Positions 23,868 through 32,530 of a DNA stretch of 46,834 nucleotides are shown here, one piece after another. The stretch is from Myxococcales bacterium. GTDB taxonomy: Bacteria; Myxococcota_A; Polyangia; Fen-1088. The number at the start of each line of letters is the position of its first letter. Within the stretch, counting starts at the first letter, position 1. Where the stretch lies: positions 1,422 through 48,255 of the forward strand of contig PMLB01000306.1 of assembly GCA_003158735.1 (NCBI GenBank), in the 5' to 3' direction. Both the position numbers and the translations under genes were made by a program. The notes beneath the pieces were generated by a model. It saw only the letters and a program-made list of their open reading frames with translations. It searched no databases and had not been told where the DNA came from.

Positions 23868-24536
23868 ATGAGAACTGTGTGGCGACTGCTGCCGATGCTG
23901 CTGGTGATGGGGCTCGCGCCGTATGTGATCGCGGGGTCGAAGACAACATCGGATGAACCCCAGCTCAACGCGTGCGGGTGCTACAAGAACTCGGCGGGGG
24001 TTTGCCTGTGCGGAAAGAAGGGCAAATGCGAGTGTCCGGGCGAGTGCGAACCCAAGGGCTGCGCCGAGAAACGCGAGAAGGACTACGACCGAGAGATTCA
24101 GGCGGAGACCAAGCGCGCACAAGAGGCCGAGAAGAAGCAACAGGAAGAGGCAGCCGAGAAGAAGAAACGCGAAGCTGAGGCACCGACAGAAGAAATCGTT
24201 TCCCCTGAAGTCGTCGCCGATGGCGAGGCTGCCTCTGACGGCAGCGGGGCCGCAGACCCGAATCAGCCCAAGGACAAGAAAGGCAAGGACGGCAAGAAGG
24301 GCAAGAAGGGCGGCAAGACCGAGAAGAGCAAGAAGATCGAGAACGCTGACAAGACCGAGAAGACCGAAAAGACTGCGAAGACCGACAAGACCGAAGAGAC
24401 TGCGAAGACCGAAAAGACTGCGAAGACCGACAAGACTGCGAAGACCGACAAGACTGCGAAGACCGACAAGACCGAAAAGACCGACAAGACTGCGAAGACC
24501 GAGAAGACCGAGAAGACGAAGTCAGACGTCCCGTAG
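23868..24536 (+). CDS. Secreted Cys-cluster protein with charged coiled-coil and (D/E/A)KT tandem repeats
   Basis: Signal MRTVWRLLPMLLVMGLAPYVIAG; CGCYKNSAGVCLCGKKGKCECPGECEPKGC; about 19 KT tripeptide repeats. RBS gaggagagag upstream. Confidence 0.7.
   Translation: MRTVWRLLPMLLVMGLAPYVIAGSKTTSDEPQLNACGCYKNSAGVCLCGKKGKCECPGECEPKGCAEKREKDYDREIQAETKRAQEAEKKQQEEAAEKKKREAEAPTEEIVSPEVVADGEAASDGSGAADPNQPKDKKGKDGKKGKKGGKTEKSKKIENADKTEKTEKTAKTDKTEETAKTEKTAKTDKTAKTDKTAKTDKTEKTDKTAKTEKTEKTKSDVP
24348..24518 (+). repeat. Degenerate 9-bp tandem repeat (GACAAGACC/GCGAAGACC/GAAAAGACT), coding
   Basis: 171 bp of in-frame 9-mers encoding (D/E/A)KT, with one EET. Confidence 0.85.
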
Positions 24537-24556
24537 GCCCACCAAGCGAAACAGCC

Positions 24557-25081
24557 ATGACCAACGTCAGAGCCGACCAGGCGCCAGCCCGCTCGGCGAT
24601 TGGCTTGGCTACGGTCCGGGCGCTGGTCGTGACACTCAGCCTCGCGCTGGTCGCGACCCCAGGCCTTGTCCGCGCAGCCGAGACGGCGGATGCGGCGGGC
24701 CTCCCGCAAGATCAGCACGTGCTCGCACCTGCACCGGTGACGACCGGTGCGCCCTCGGTGAATTCCGTCGCGGGCACGGCGGCCCCTTCACGCTGGGCGC
24801 GCGTTCCACTGTGGCAGAAGGTGCTGGGCGTGGGTGCGAGCTTGGCCGGTCTGGCAGCAGTGGGAAGCGGGGCTTACCTGCTCTGGCGGGACGGCCAGGC
24901 GGCCTGCTCGCCTCCTACTGGGACATGCGCATACCATCATCGAGCCGCCTTGGCCGGCTGGTTGCTCGTGGCAGGAGGCACCGCCGCCTCCTTGGGCGGG
25001 GTCACGCTGGTTCTCTTGCCTCCCATCGGCGAATCGCGTGGCCACGCGGTCGCCAGACTGGCGGTGTATGCCAGCTTCTGA
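24557..25081 (+). CDS. Hypothetical membrane protein with signal peptide
   Basis: ALVVTLSLALVATPGLVRAAE signal; TM segments VLGVGASLAGLAAVGSGAYLLW and AGWLLVAGGTAASLGGVTLVLL. Confidence 0.55.
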   Translation: MTNVRADQAPARSAIGLATVRALVVTLSLALVATPGLVRAAETADAAGLPQDQHVLAPAPVTTGAPSVNSVAGTAAPSRWARVPLWQKVLGVGASLAGLAAVGSGAYLLWRDGQAACSPPTGTCAYHHRAALAGWLLVAGGTAASLGGVTLVLLPPIGESRGHAVARLAVYASF

Positions 25082-25127
25082 AGCGGACGCCGCGCTCAAT
25101 CTGCCGCCGGTGTGATAGTCAGAGGTT

Positions 25128-26819
25128 GTGAATCCTGGAGGGTTCCTCAAAAACCGCGCATTCCATCCGGCTCTCATTTCGGGAGCAATTTCAGTCCTGG
25201 TCGTGCTCGCTCTCGGACTCCATTGCCGGCGTGGGTTTCGAGACATCGACCGCGAGGTTGCGACCTTGGAAAAGCAGAAGCGCGCACTGGTGGTAGTTGG
25301 TGGAGACGTTGCCCTGCGCGACGTTCCCAAGGCCCACGAGATTCTGCGTGGTCACTTCTTCACTGATCCCTACTACCTCGGTGAAGCGCACTGGTATCCC
25401 TTCGTGATGCCTGCCGCTGCGGCACTGGTTGCCCGGGTCAGCGGCCGCGACGTGCCCGAGGCCTACTTCCGACTGGAAGTCATCACGACGGCGTTCTTTA
25501 TGCTTGTCGCTGGATGCGCGATCGTCGTGCTCGGCGGCCTGCGCAGCCTTCCGCTCGTGCCCTTGGCGATGTTGCTTGGATGGCTCGAACCTGGACATGG
25601 ACTGTATCCAGCCGACGGTGTGCGCGGACAGTTCTGCCTATTCTTGGTCCTGGCCGGTCTCGTGTGGGAAGGAAGATCGTCTCGTGCGCGATCACCCGCT
25701 GCCTTCTTTGCTGTGGGGCTCTCGATTGGCATTCTGGGGATTTGGCAGGGGGCTTCCTTCATGACGGCAACCGGTATCGGGCTCGTGCTCCTGCTGACTT
25801 TGGCGCGCGACTGCGTCCGGCCCGGACAGAGGGTCGCGACTTTGAAGCGAGTTGTGTTTCTTCTGGTCGGTGCCGCAGGACCGCTGTTGCTGTTGTTTGG
25901 CCCCCAGCTGGTGAAATACGGAAGACTGGTCTATCCGCAGGCCGCCGCCGCATGGCTTGAACCCCTCTATGAGGGCCATGGGATGGTCGACGCCCTCAAG
26001 CTGGCGCTCTTTCCGCGCGAGGCTGGCTTGGTGTTGGTCGTGGCCTTTGTGGTTCGTGTGCTGTGGATCGGCGGAAATGGGACCGCCTGGCGCCGCAGCC
26101 AGCCCCTCTTGGCTGCCTTCGTTGTCAGTCTGATCTTGGCCCATGGCGGGTTCGTGGTGGCGGACCTGGCGCACCCCGACCTTGCCAGGATCGTGAGGCG
26201 TCTCCTGCCTGCGCCCCCTCACACCTTCTGGCTCGTGACCACAGCGCTGCTCCCTATCGTGAAACTACTCGGTCTGGTCGCGCTGCTTGAGAGCGTCTCG
26301 CGTGCTTTGAAATGGCGGTTTCGCGGATTCATCGATCGCCACAAGACCACAATTGGCACCTGGGCGAAATGGGGCCCCATGGGACTCGCCCTGGCGCTCT
26401 TCGTGGTCTTGCCTTTCCATTTCCCTAAGCTTCCGCCCCGCACCAGCGACAGTCAGGATCGCGGCTTCTACAACTTTACGAAACAGGTCGCGGCCACGGT
26501 TGGACGAACGCCGGTGTTCTTTCGATACCCTGGAATGTTCGTTCAGGGCGGAGCATTCAAGGTCCCTCTGCTCAGCCTGGACTACTATGCCAGCCAATAT
26601 GTCCAAGCGTCGCGGCGTCGTGCCGTTGAGGCTCTGGACAGGGCGGTGGCGTTCGGGGATATCGCTGGCGCCGATGCCTACTTCGTGAAGAACGGCTACC
26701 AATTCATTATGGAAGATCCGCGCGCCAAGTCTGATCCCGTGATCCTTCGCTGCGGCGGCTCCCCCATCATGAGCCACAGTGGATTTGTGCTTCGTCGCTA
26801 CGAAGGGTGCCGTCTGTAG
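25128..26819 (+). CDS. Polytopic membrane protein, possibly GT-C glycosyltransferase-like
   Basis: GTG start; many TM segments; first loop HFFTDPYYLGEAHWYPFVMPAAAALVARVSGRD resembles GT-C architecture. Confidence 0.55.
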   Translation: MNPGGFLKNRAFHPALISGAISVLVVLALGLHCRRGFRDIDREVATLEKQKRALVVVGGDVALRDVPKAHEILRGHFFTDPYYLGEAHWYPFVMPAAAALVARVSGRDVPEAYFRLEVITTAFFMLVAGCAIVVLGGLRSLPLVPLAMLLGWLEPGHGLYPADGVRGQFCLFLVLAGLVWEGRSSRARSPAAFFAVGLSIGILGIWQGASFMTATGIGLVLLLTLARDCVRPGQRVATLKRVVFLLVGAAGPLLLLFGPQLVKYGRLVYPQAAAAWLEPLYEGHGMVDALKLALFPREAGLVLVVAFVVRVLWIGGNGTAWRRSQPLLAAFVVSLILAHGGFVVADLAHPDLARIVRRLLPAPPHTFWLVTTALLPIVKLLGLVALLESVSRALKWRFRGFIDRHKTTIGTWAKWGPMGLALALFVVLPFHFPKLPPRTSDSQDRGFYNFTKQVAATVGRTPVFFRYPGMFVQGGAFKVPLLSLDYYASQYVQASRRRAVEALDRAVAFGDIAGADAYFVKNGYQFIMEDPRAKSDPVILRCGGSPIMSHSGFVLRRYEGCRL

Positions 26820-26863
26820 CAGGTGAGTGACCTGCCCTACTGGGGCGCACCGGCAGGCCTCGA

Positions 26864-26962
26864 TCAGAAATCGAAATTCACGTTCGCGTCAGCTGGCGTG
26901 GCTCCGATCACATGGAAGCCTTGCCGACGCAGATATCCCAGCGGGTTCAAAGGGAGCGCCAC
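26864..26962 (-). CDS. Possible 32-aa micro-ORF overlapping the recA stop (TAGTG), or gene remnant
   Basis: Translation [32 protein letters not shown]; not in the supplied ORF track because it is short. Confidence 0.25.
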   Translation of the reverse strand: MALPLNPLGYLRRQGFHVIGATPADANVNFDF

Positions 26963-28032
26963 TACGCCGCTACGGTGTCCGCGCTAGTAGCCGGCGCACT
27001 TGTAGGCGCCGCGCCCAAACGCGCATTCTCGGCTTTGCGTTGTTCGACCAGCTTCTCTCGCAATTCATCGACCAGGGCCGGGTGCTCGGCCATGTATTGG
27101 CAGGCCTTGTCGCGGCCCTGGGCAATGCGCTCGCCCTGCCATGAATAGTAGGCGCCAGATTTTTCCAGTAGGCCGGCTTCGCTGGCCAGGTCGACGATCT
27201 CGCCCACGGAGTTCACGCCGCTGCCGTAGAGGATCTCGAACTCGCACTCGCGGAAGGGCGGCGCCACCTTGTTCTTCACCACCTTGACCCGCGCCTTGTT
27301 GCCGACGATCTGCTCACCGTTCTTGACCACGCCGATCTTGCGGATGTCCAGCCGCACGCTGGCGTAGAATTTCAGCGCGTTGCCACCGGTGGTGGTTTCG
27401 GGATTGCCGTAGACCACGCCAATCTTTTGACGAAGCTGATTGATGAAGACCACGCAGGTCGCGTTGCGCGAGGTGGCGGCGGTCAGCTTGCGCAAGGCCT
27501 GGCTCATCAGGCGCGCCTGCAAACCCATATGCGCATCGCCCATCTCGCCTTCAATCTCGGCTTTGGGCACCAGAGCCGCCACTGAATCGACGACGATCAT
27601 GTCGATGGCGCCGGTGCCCACCAGTTTGTCGGCGATTTCCAGGGCCTGCTCGCCATTGTCGGGCTGGGACACCAGTAAGTCCTCGATGCGCACGCCCAGC
27701 TTGCGGGCATAGGTCACGTCCAGGGCGTGCTCGGCGTCGATGAAGGCGCAAATGCCGCCTGCCTTCTGCGCCTGCGCGATAGCGTGCAGGGTTAGCGTGG
27801 TCTTGCCCGACGACTCGGGACCGAAGACCTCCACCACGCGACCGCGCGGCAATCCGCCAACGCCCAGGGCCAGATCGAGCCCCACCGAGCCGGTGGGAAT
27901 CACGGGGATGTCGCTGGTATCGGCGCCCCCGAGGGACATGATGGCGCCCTTGCCAAATTGCTTTTCAATCGCAGAGAGAGCGGAAGACAGGGCTTTGAAC
28001 TTCTCTTTCAGTTGTTCCTTGATGGTAGCCAT
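26962..28032 (-). CDS. recA: Recombinase RecA
   Basis: [79 protein letters not shown]. Confidence 0.98.
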   Translation of the reverse strand: MATIKEQLKEKFKALSSALSAIEKQFGKGAIMSLGGADTSDIPVIPTGSVGLDLALGVGGLPRGRVVEVFGPESSGKTTLTLHAIAQAQKAGGICAFIDAEHALDVTYARKLGVRIEDLLVSQPDNGEQALEIADKLVGTGAIDMIVVDSVAALVPKAEIEGEMGDAHMGLQARLMSQALRKLTAATSRNATCVVFINQLRQKIGVVYGNPETTTGGNALKFYASVRLDIRKIGVVKNGEQIVGNKARVKVVKNKVAPPFRECEFEILYGSGVNSVGEIVDLASEAGLLEKSGAYYSWQGERIAQGRDKACQYMAEHPALVDELREKLVEQRKAENARLGAAPTSAPATSADTVAA

Positions 28033-28050
28033 GGGTCATCTCCTTTTTGG

Positions 28051-28464
28051 TTAGCTGTTTTTCACCACAGAGAGCACAGAGGACACAGAGAGGGATTGAA
28101 AAGGTCGGAAGCGGCGCACGCCTTGCCTCAAGGTTGCGCCGTTGAAATTGATGAGAAGTCCGAGGGGAAGTCCGGAGAGGCGCAGGTACGAGAGGATTTG
28201 CGCTTGGTGAATCGGCAACAGTTGCTCAACTGCCTTGAGTTCCACGATCACCTGCTCATCCACCACCAGGTCCAAGCGATACGCGCAATCGATGGGCACT
28301 TCCTTGTAAACGATGGGTAGAGGCTTCTGTCTCTCGACCACATGCCCCTGGGCGATCAGCTCGCACTCGAGGCACGTCTCGTATGCGGATTCCAGCATCC
28401 CCGGCCCGAGGTACTTGTGCACCTCAATCGCAGCGCCGATGATCGACCTCGAGATCCCATTCAC
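28051..28464 (-). CDS. GxxExxY protein (PDDEXK-like nuclease fold); upstream GTG at 28527 is an alternative start
   Basis: VNGISRSIIGAAIEVHKYLGPGMLESAYETCLECEL (GMLESAY), then YRLDLVVDEQVIVELKAVEQL (D...ExK). GTG preceded by GGAGGGGAAGG. Confidence 0.9.
   Translation of the reverse strand: MNGISRSIIGAAIEVHKYLGPGMLESAYETCLECELIAQGHVVERQKPLPIVYKEVPIDCAYRLDLVVDEQVIVELKAVEQLLPIHQAQILSYLRLSGLPLGLLINFNGATLRQGVRRFRPFQSLSVSSVLSVVKNS
28062..28090 (+). repeat. Terminal inverted repeat (recA-proximal)
   Basis: TCACCACAGAGAGCACAGAGGACACAGAG; internal CACAGAG repeats at 9-bp spacing. Confidence 0.9.
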
Positions 28465-28479
28465 CCCTTCCCCTCCGAC

Positions 28480-28508
28480 CTCTGTGTCCTCTGTGCTCTC
28501 TGTGGTGA
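28480..28508 (-). repeat. Terminal inverted repeat (comM-proximal)
   Basis: CTCTGTGTCCTCTGTGCTCTCTGTGGTGA, exact reverse complement of 28062-28090. Confidence 0.9.
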
Positions 28509-28523
28509 AACAGCATTCTTCCC

Positions 28524-30059
28524 TCACGACGTCACCTCCCGATCGAGAAATCTGTATTGCAATGCCTCGGCCAGATGCGGCCCGCGCACATTGGGCGACC
28601 CGTCGAGATCTGCGATCGTGCGCCCGAGGCGCCGCACGCGTTCTATAGAACGAGCCGAGAGAGCCAGCCGCTCCACCGCGCGTTCCATGATGCGATGGCC
28701 GTCGCTGTCCAGTTTGGCCGCGCTCTGCAATTCCTTGCATGAAAGCCGGGCATTGCAGCGGACGCCGCGCTCGATCTGTCGCGCGCGCACGAGCTCAACC
28801 CGCGCGCGCACTGTTTCACTGGTTTCGCCGGTTTCGCTGCTGGCCAGTTCACGATACGAAATGGCGGGCACTTCGACGTGCATGTCGATGCGGTCCAGCA
28901 GCGGCCCGGACAGCTTGGCCCGGTAGCTACTGATGGCCAACTGCGAACACGTGCAGGTCCGCAATGGATTTCCATAGTGGCCACAGGGACAGGGGTTCAG
29001 GGCCGAGACCAGCATGAAGTCCGCGGGAAAGGTGACTGTGCGGCGGGCGCGTACCACGGCGATCGCGCGCTCCTCCAGCGGCTGGCGCAAAGCCTCCAGG
29101 GCGTGCCGGCCGAATTCCAGCAGCTCGTCGAGAAACAACACCCCGTTGTGGGCCAGCGAGATTTCCCCCGGCCGCACCATGGGCCCGCCACCCACCAGGC
29201 CGGCCACACTGACCGTGTGGTGGGGCGCGCGAAAGGGCCGCTCCGTGACGAGCGATCGGCCAGCCAACATTCCTGCCACCGAATAGATCATGGTGGTTTC
29301 GAGCGATTCGTCGAACGACAGGGTGGGCAGGATTCCCGGCAGCCGCCGGGCCAGCATGGTCTTGCCTGATCCGGGCGGCCCAATGAAGAGCAGGTTGTGC
29401 CCGCCCGCCGCCGCAATCTCCAAGGCGCGGCGGGCGACTTCCTGCCCGCGCACCTCGCCGAGGTCAGCCGTGGCAGTGGGCGAGTGCCGGACCGGCAGCG
29501 CGGTGACGGTGGCCGCCCGCTGCCCGTGCAGGACATCCAGCAAGTCGCTCAGGTGGCCCACCGGCACGACATCGCAGCCCCCCACCGCAGCGGCCTCGGC
29601 CGCATTGTCGCGAGGCACGAACAACCGTTGCACGGCCCGGGCTCGCGCATAGGCCGCCATGGGCAACACACCCTTGACCGGTCGCACGCTGCCATCAAGG
29701 GCCAGCTCACCTACAAACAGCCCATTGTCGAAGCTCTCGGGCGGCAAGAATCCCGCGCCCGAAAGAATGCCCATGGCGATGGGCACATCGAAGGCGGCAC
29801 CGTCCTTGCGCAGATCGGCCGGTGCCAGGTTGACCGTGATCCGACGCAGAGGGAACTTGAACCCACTGTTTTCCAGCGCGCCGCGGATGCGCACACTGCC
29901 TTCTTTCACGCCCGCATCAGGCAGGCCGACGATGTTGCAACCGGGCAGGCCCTGCGACACGTCCACCTCGACGTTGATGGGCGCGGCCTCAATGCCGATG
30001 ACCGTGGCGGAAAGTACGCGAGCCAGCACGCCGCTTGCCCAAAGCGAGAACGGTGCCAC
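28524..30059 (-). CDS. comM: ComM/YifB-family Mg-chelatase-like AAA ATPase (start possibly GTG at 30029)
   Basis: IEVDVSQGLPGCNIVGLPDAGVKE-like N-terminus, FIGPPGSGKTMLARRLPGILP, FRAPHHTVSVAGLVGGG, NPCPCGHYG. Confidence 0.93.
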   Translation of the reverse strand: MAPFSLWASGVLARVLSATVIGIEAAPINVEVDVSQGLPGCNIVGLPDAGVKEGSVRIRGALENSGFKFPLRRITVNLAPADLRKDGAAFDVPIAMGILSGAGFLPPESFDNGLFVGELALDGSVRPVKGVLPMAAYARARAVQRLFVPRDNAAEAAAVGGCDVVPVGHLSDLLDVLHGQRAATVTALPVRHSPTATADLGEVRGQEVARRALEIAAAGGHNLLFIGPPGSGKTMLARRLPGILPTLSFDESLETTMIYSVAGMLAGRSLVTERPFRAPHHTVSVAGLVGGGPMVRPGEISLAHNGVLFLDELLEFGRHALEALRQPLEERAIAVVRARRTVTFPADFMLVSALNPCPCGHYGNPLRTCTCSQLAISSYRAKLSGPLLDRIDMHVEVPAISYRELASSETGETSETVRARVELVRARQIERGVRCNARLSCKELQSAAKLDSDGHRIMERAVERLALSARSIERVRRLGRTIADLDGSPNVRGPHLAEALQYRFLDREVTS

Positions 30060-30188
30060 TGCGGTCAGCCCGAGTTTCCAGCTACTTGCCCGGGATCGAA
30101 CCTGCGCCCGAGCGGATCTCGGCCGCCCGACTGTCCTGCCTGCCGGTCAATGTCCGGCATGGCAACCGCAGGCAGACTAGATATACGA

Positions 30189-30956
30189 CTACTGCTCGAC
30201 CGAAAGCCGATACTCACGGAAGAAGCAGAACGGGATGGGTCGGCCGTGGTCAAGATAGGGCCTGAACTTGAAAAGACGAAGCTTCTCGACTATCGCGGGG
30301 TCGACTGCCGGATCCGAGGGCCGCATCACCGTGACGTCGCCCACCGAACCGTCCTTTCGCACGCACAGCTTGACCAGGGGTGCGAACTTGGCGCCCGGTT
30401 TGCGCAAGCGCGCAGGAATAGCGGGTTGAAATTGGGCTTCGTTGGGATCGATGGCCAGCTGACCGTCGCCCTCGGCGGGCGGCAGAATCCTAGGCGCGCT
30501 GCTCGCTTCAGGCCCGTGCGCCGGGGGTGCCTCGCCCCCAGCCAGGGCCGTGCCTTTGCCGGCTGGCGCGCTCGCCGCCTGAACCACCAGGTCGCCTTGC
30601 AGGCTGGGCGCCAGTGCGGCCGCAGGTGCCGGCGCTTGGTCTCCAGATGACGGTGACGGCGGCGGAGGTGCCAGCTGATTGGCCACACGATCAGCTCGCG
30701 GCCGTGGCTTGGCGGGACGTCCCGGTGCGTTCGCTGGCGCTGCTGTCACTGGGGCTGCAGCGGCTGGCGGCAACGGCGGCGCCTCCTCTGACATGACCAT
30801 CACGACAACCGGCACGGCCGGGCGCTCTTCGCGCCGCGCCCGCGTGGCTGTCACCGCGTAGACAACGACCGCAATGTGCAAAGACAGAGACACCGCCAGA
30901 GCTGTGGGCCACCGTTCCGTGTTTCGGTTTCTCGCGGCGACTGTGTCGAACGCCAT
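30189..30956 (-). CDS. TonB-like energy transducer protein
   Basis: Single N-terminal TM, Pro/Ala-rich middle, C-terminal LVKLCVRKDGSVGDVTVMRPSDPAVDPAIVEKLRLFKFRPYLDHGRPIPFCF. Confidence 0.75.
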   Translation of the reverse strand: MAFDTVAARNRNTERWPTALAVSLSLHIAVVVYAVTATRARREERPAVPVVVMVMSEEAPPLPPAAAAPVTAAPANAPGRPAKPRPRADRVANQLAPPPPSPSSGDQAPAPAAALAPSLQGDLVVQAASAPAGKGTALAGGEAPPAHGPEASSAPRILPPAEGDGQLAIDPNEAQFQPAIPARLRKPGAKFAPLVKLCVRKDGSVGDVTVMRPSDPAVDPAIVEKLRLFKFRPYLDHGRPIPFCFFREYRLSVEQ

Positions 30957-31009
30957 CGGCCACGCCCCAGCTTCAGTCGCGACTGGTGCCCGAGAGGTTC
31001 ACAGCGTTC

Positions 31010-31801
31010 TTAGTCCCTGCAGCAGAGGACGCCACCCAGCGACGGGCCGGTCTTGTAGACCTTGCTGGCCTCGTCCAAACTGTCATCCACGGTTCCGCAC
31101 TGCCACACGCCCGTGCAGTCGGCGAAACCCATGCGGCGAGTGAGCGGCGGACACCAATCCGACTCGGGCTGTCCGATGGACCCACAGCCGTGGAGATCGT
31201 TTGTCGCCGACGGATCGGAATAGCACACACCTTGGGGCGAGGCACCCGTCATGACGGCAAAGAAGGCTTGATCGCCGGGCAAGCCCAGGCTCTCACAGCC
31301 GGTAGGCGAACGCCTCGCTACGTCCGGGCCGTCAACACAAGCGTGCCAGTTCAGGGCGCACAGGTCGGCAGCCGAGCACTCATCCCCATTCGGATTGATG
31401 CTGTCGTTGCCTGACACGCGGCCGCAGCGGGGCGAGCGCGCGACAAGGTCGAGTAATCCGGGCGACGTCCAGCCGCCTGCGCAGCCGGCGATGTCGGGCC
31501 AGTTGGTGACGTCGCGAAAGCCCTCGCGCGTTCCGTCTGAACATCCGACGCTATTGGGGTCGCCGATCACTGGCGCCAGGTCCGCGGCTCCTCCGACTTC
31601 GCTCCGGTACGCACCCGCATCGATTGCCAGCTCGCCTAGCGCGTCGACGACGGCACGTTCACCCGCACCGCCAGAATCCCGCAGACCCATGCCAACGAAG
31701 TCGCCCGCGGTGGCGTCGGTGGGAAGGCCAACCGAGTAGACGCGGCAGCCGAGCAGGGCTGGGACTAGCGTCAGCAAGAGTCCGAGCGGGATTCTGGTCA
31801 C
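31010..31801 (-). CDS. Hypothetical lipoprotein
   Basis: MTRIPLGLLLTLVPALLGCRVYSVGL (lipobox ALLGC); Cys-rich. Confidence 0.65.
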   Translation of the reverse strand: MTRIPLGLLLTLVPALLGCRVYSVGLPTDATAGDFVGMGLRDSGGAGERAVVDALGELAIDAGAYRSEVGGAADLAPVIGDPNSVGCSDGTREGFRDVTNWPDIAGCAGGWTSPGLLDLVARSPRCGRVSGNDSINPNGDECSAADLCALNWHACVDGPDVARRSPTGCESLGLPGDQAFFAVMTGASPQGVCYSDPSATNDLHGCGSIGQPESDWCPPLTRRMGFADCTGVWQCGTVDDSLDEASKVYKTGPSLGGVLCCRD

Positions 31802-31888
31802 TCCGGGAAGATTACATCTGCTATGCCGCGGCCACCACAGGGATGGTGCGAAGCACCGCCCAAGCAGAATCGTCCCGGTTGGCTCGGT

Positions 31889-32515
31889 TCAGCGTGTGGC
31901 CAGCGCCGTGCCCTTGCGAGGATCCACCGGACTCGCCGGGGGGGTCTGGCTGTTGTCTATCTGCGCGGCCAGCGACTTCTCGCGCGAAAACGTGTAGTAC
32001 TCGCAGCGACCTGGCACGACCCGCCAGTGGCCGTTGTCTTCGATCTCGCTCCCTGTCTCCACCACCGTGCGATCCGAGAAGAGCTCGACCTTGATTCGGT
32101 CGCGCACTCCTGATGTGCCTGCCGGATTGCTGTAGGCGACCATGGTGTAGCCCGCCGGACTGGCCAGGACCACGTTCCACTGCTCGCGCTTGGCCGCACT
32201 TTGCAGCGCCTGCCAGCGGGCCGCGGCCGACACCGTGGTTCTCTGCTCAAAGGGGACGTAGACCTGCGGCCCAGCGCACCCGGCAGCGCTCAGCCAGACT
32301 GCGACGAAGACCAGGGGGAAGACGGCCAGGCGTACCTTGTCACCAAGATCTTCTGTCGGGACGCGCTGTGGGCTGCTGTGGGAAGACACGTGGGGAACCT
32401 CCAGCGGCTTTCCTGTGCATCGGAGGTGCCAGGCTCCGCCGCCAGCAAGATCGGGCAGTTGTGCCTGAGCCCGGCAGCCGTTCGACAATCCAGCCAGGTT
32501 TCCCGCCGTCGCCAC
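31889..32515 (-). CDS. Hypothetical lipoprotein (start likely internal to the listed ORF)
   Basis: VFPLVFVAVWLSAAGCAGPQVYVPFEQRTTV lipobox; conserved-looking secretory domain. Confidence 0.55.
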   Translation of the reverse strand: MATAGNLAGLSNGCRAQAQLPDLAGGGAWHLRCTGKPLEVPHVSSHSSPQRVPTEDLGDKVRLAVFPLVFVAVWLSAAGCAGPQVYVPFEQRTTVSAAARWQALQSAAKREQWNVVLASPAGYTMVAYSNPAGTSGVRDRIKVELFSDRTVVETGSEIEDNGHWRVVPGRCEYYTFSREKSLAAQIDNSQTPPASPVDPRKGTALATR

Positions 32516-32530
32516 ACCGACGGCGAAGCA

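Larger units (their letters stand above)
28062..28508 (-). mobile_element. Putative GxxExxY element bounded by perfect 29-bp inverted repeats
   Basis: TCACCACAGAGAGCACAGAGGACACAGAG at 28062-28090; its exact reverse complement at 28480-28508. Confidence 0.75.

Noticed and set aside
24348-24518. Possible CRISPR array or minisatellite
   Set aside because: No spacer/repeat alternation; 9-bp in-frame coding repeats explain it.
23953-25131. 392-aa Arg/Pro-rich ORF over the KT repeats
   Set aside because: Frame-shifted reading of the AAGACC repeats; the 23868 frame has a signal peptide, RBS and coherent domains.
28528-28740. N-terminal extension of the GxxExxY ORF
   Set aside because: Overlaps the 3' end of comM in another frame; the family-like N-terminus begins at VNGISRSIIGAAIEVH (28464).
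30085-30115. tRNA-like T-arm (minus strand GGTTCGATCCCGGG)
   Set aside because: The flanking sequence did not fold into acceptor, D and anticodon arms; it lies just upstream of the comM start.
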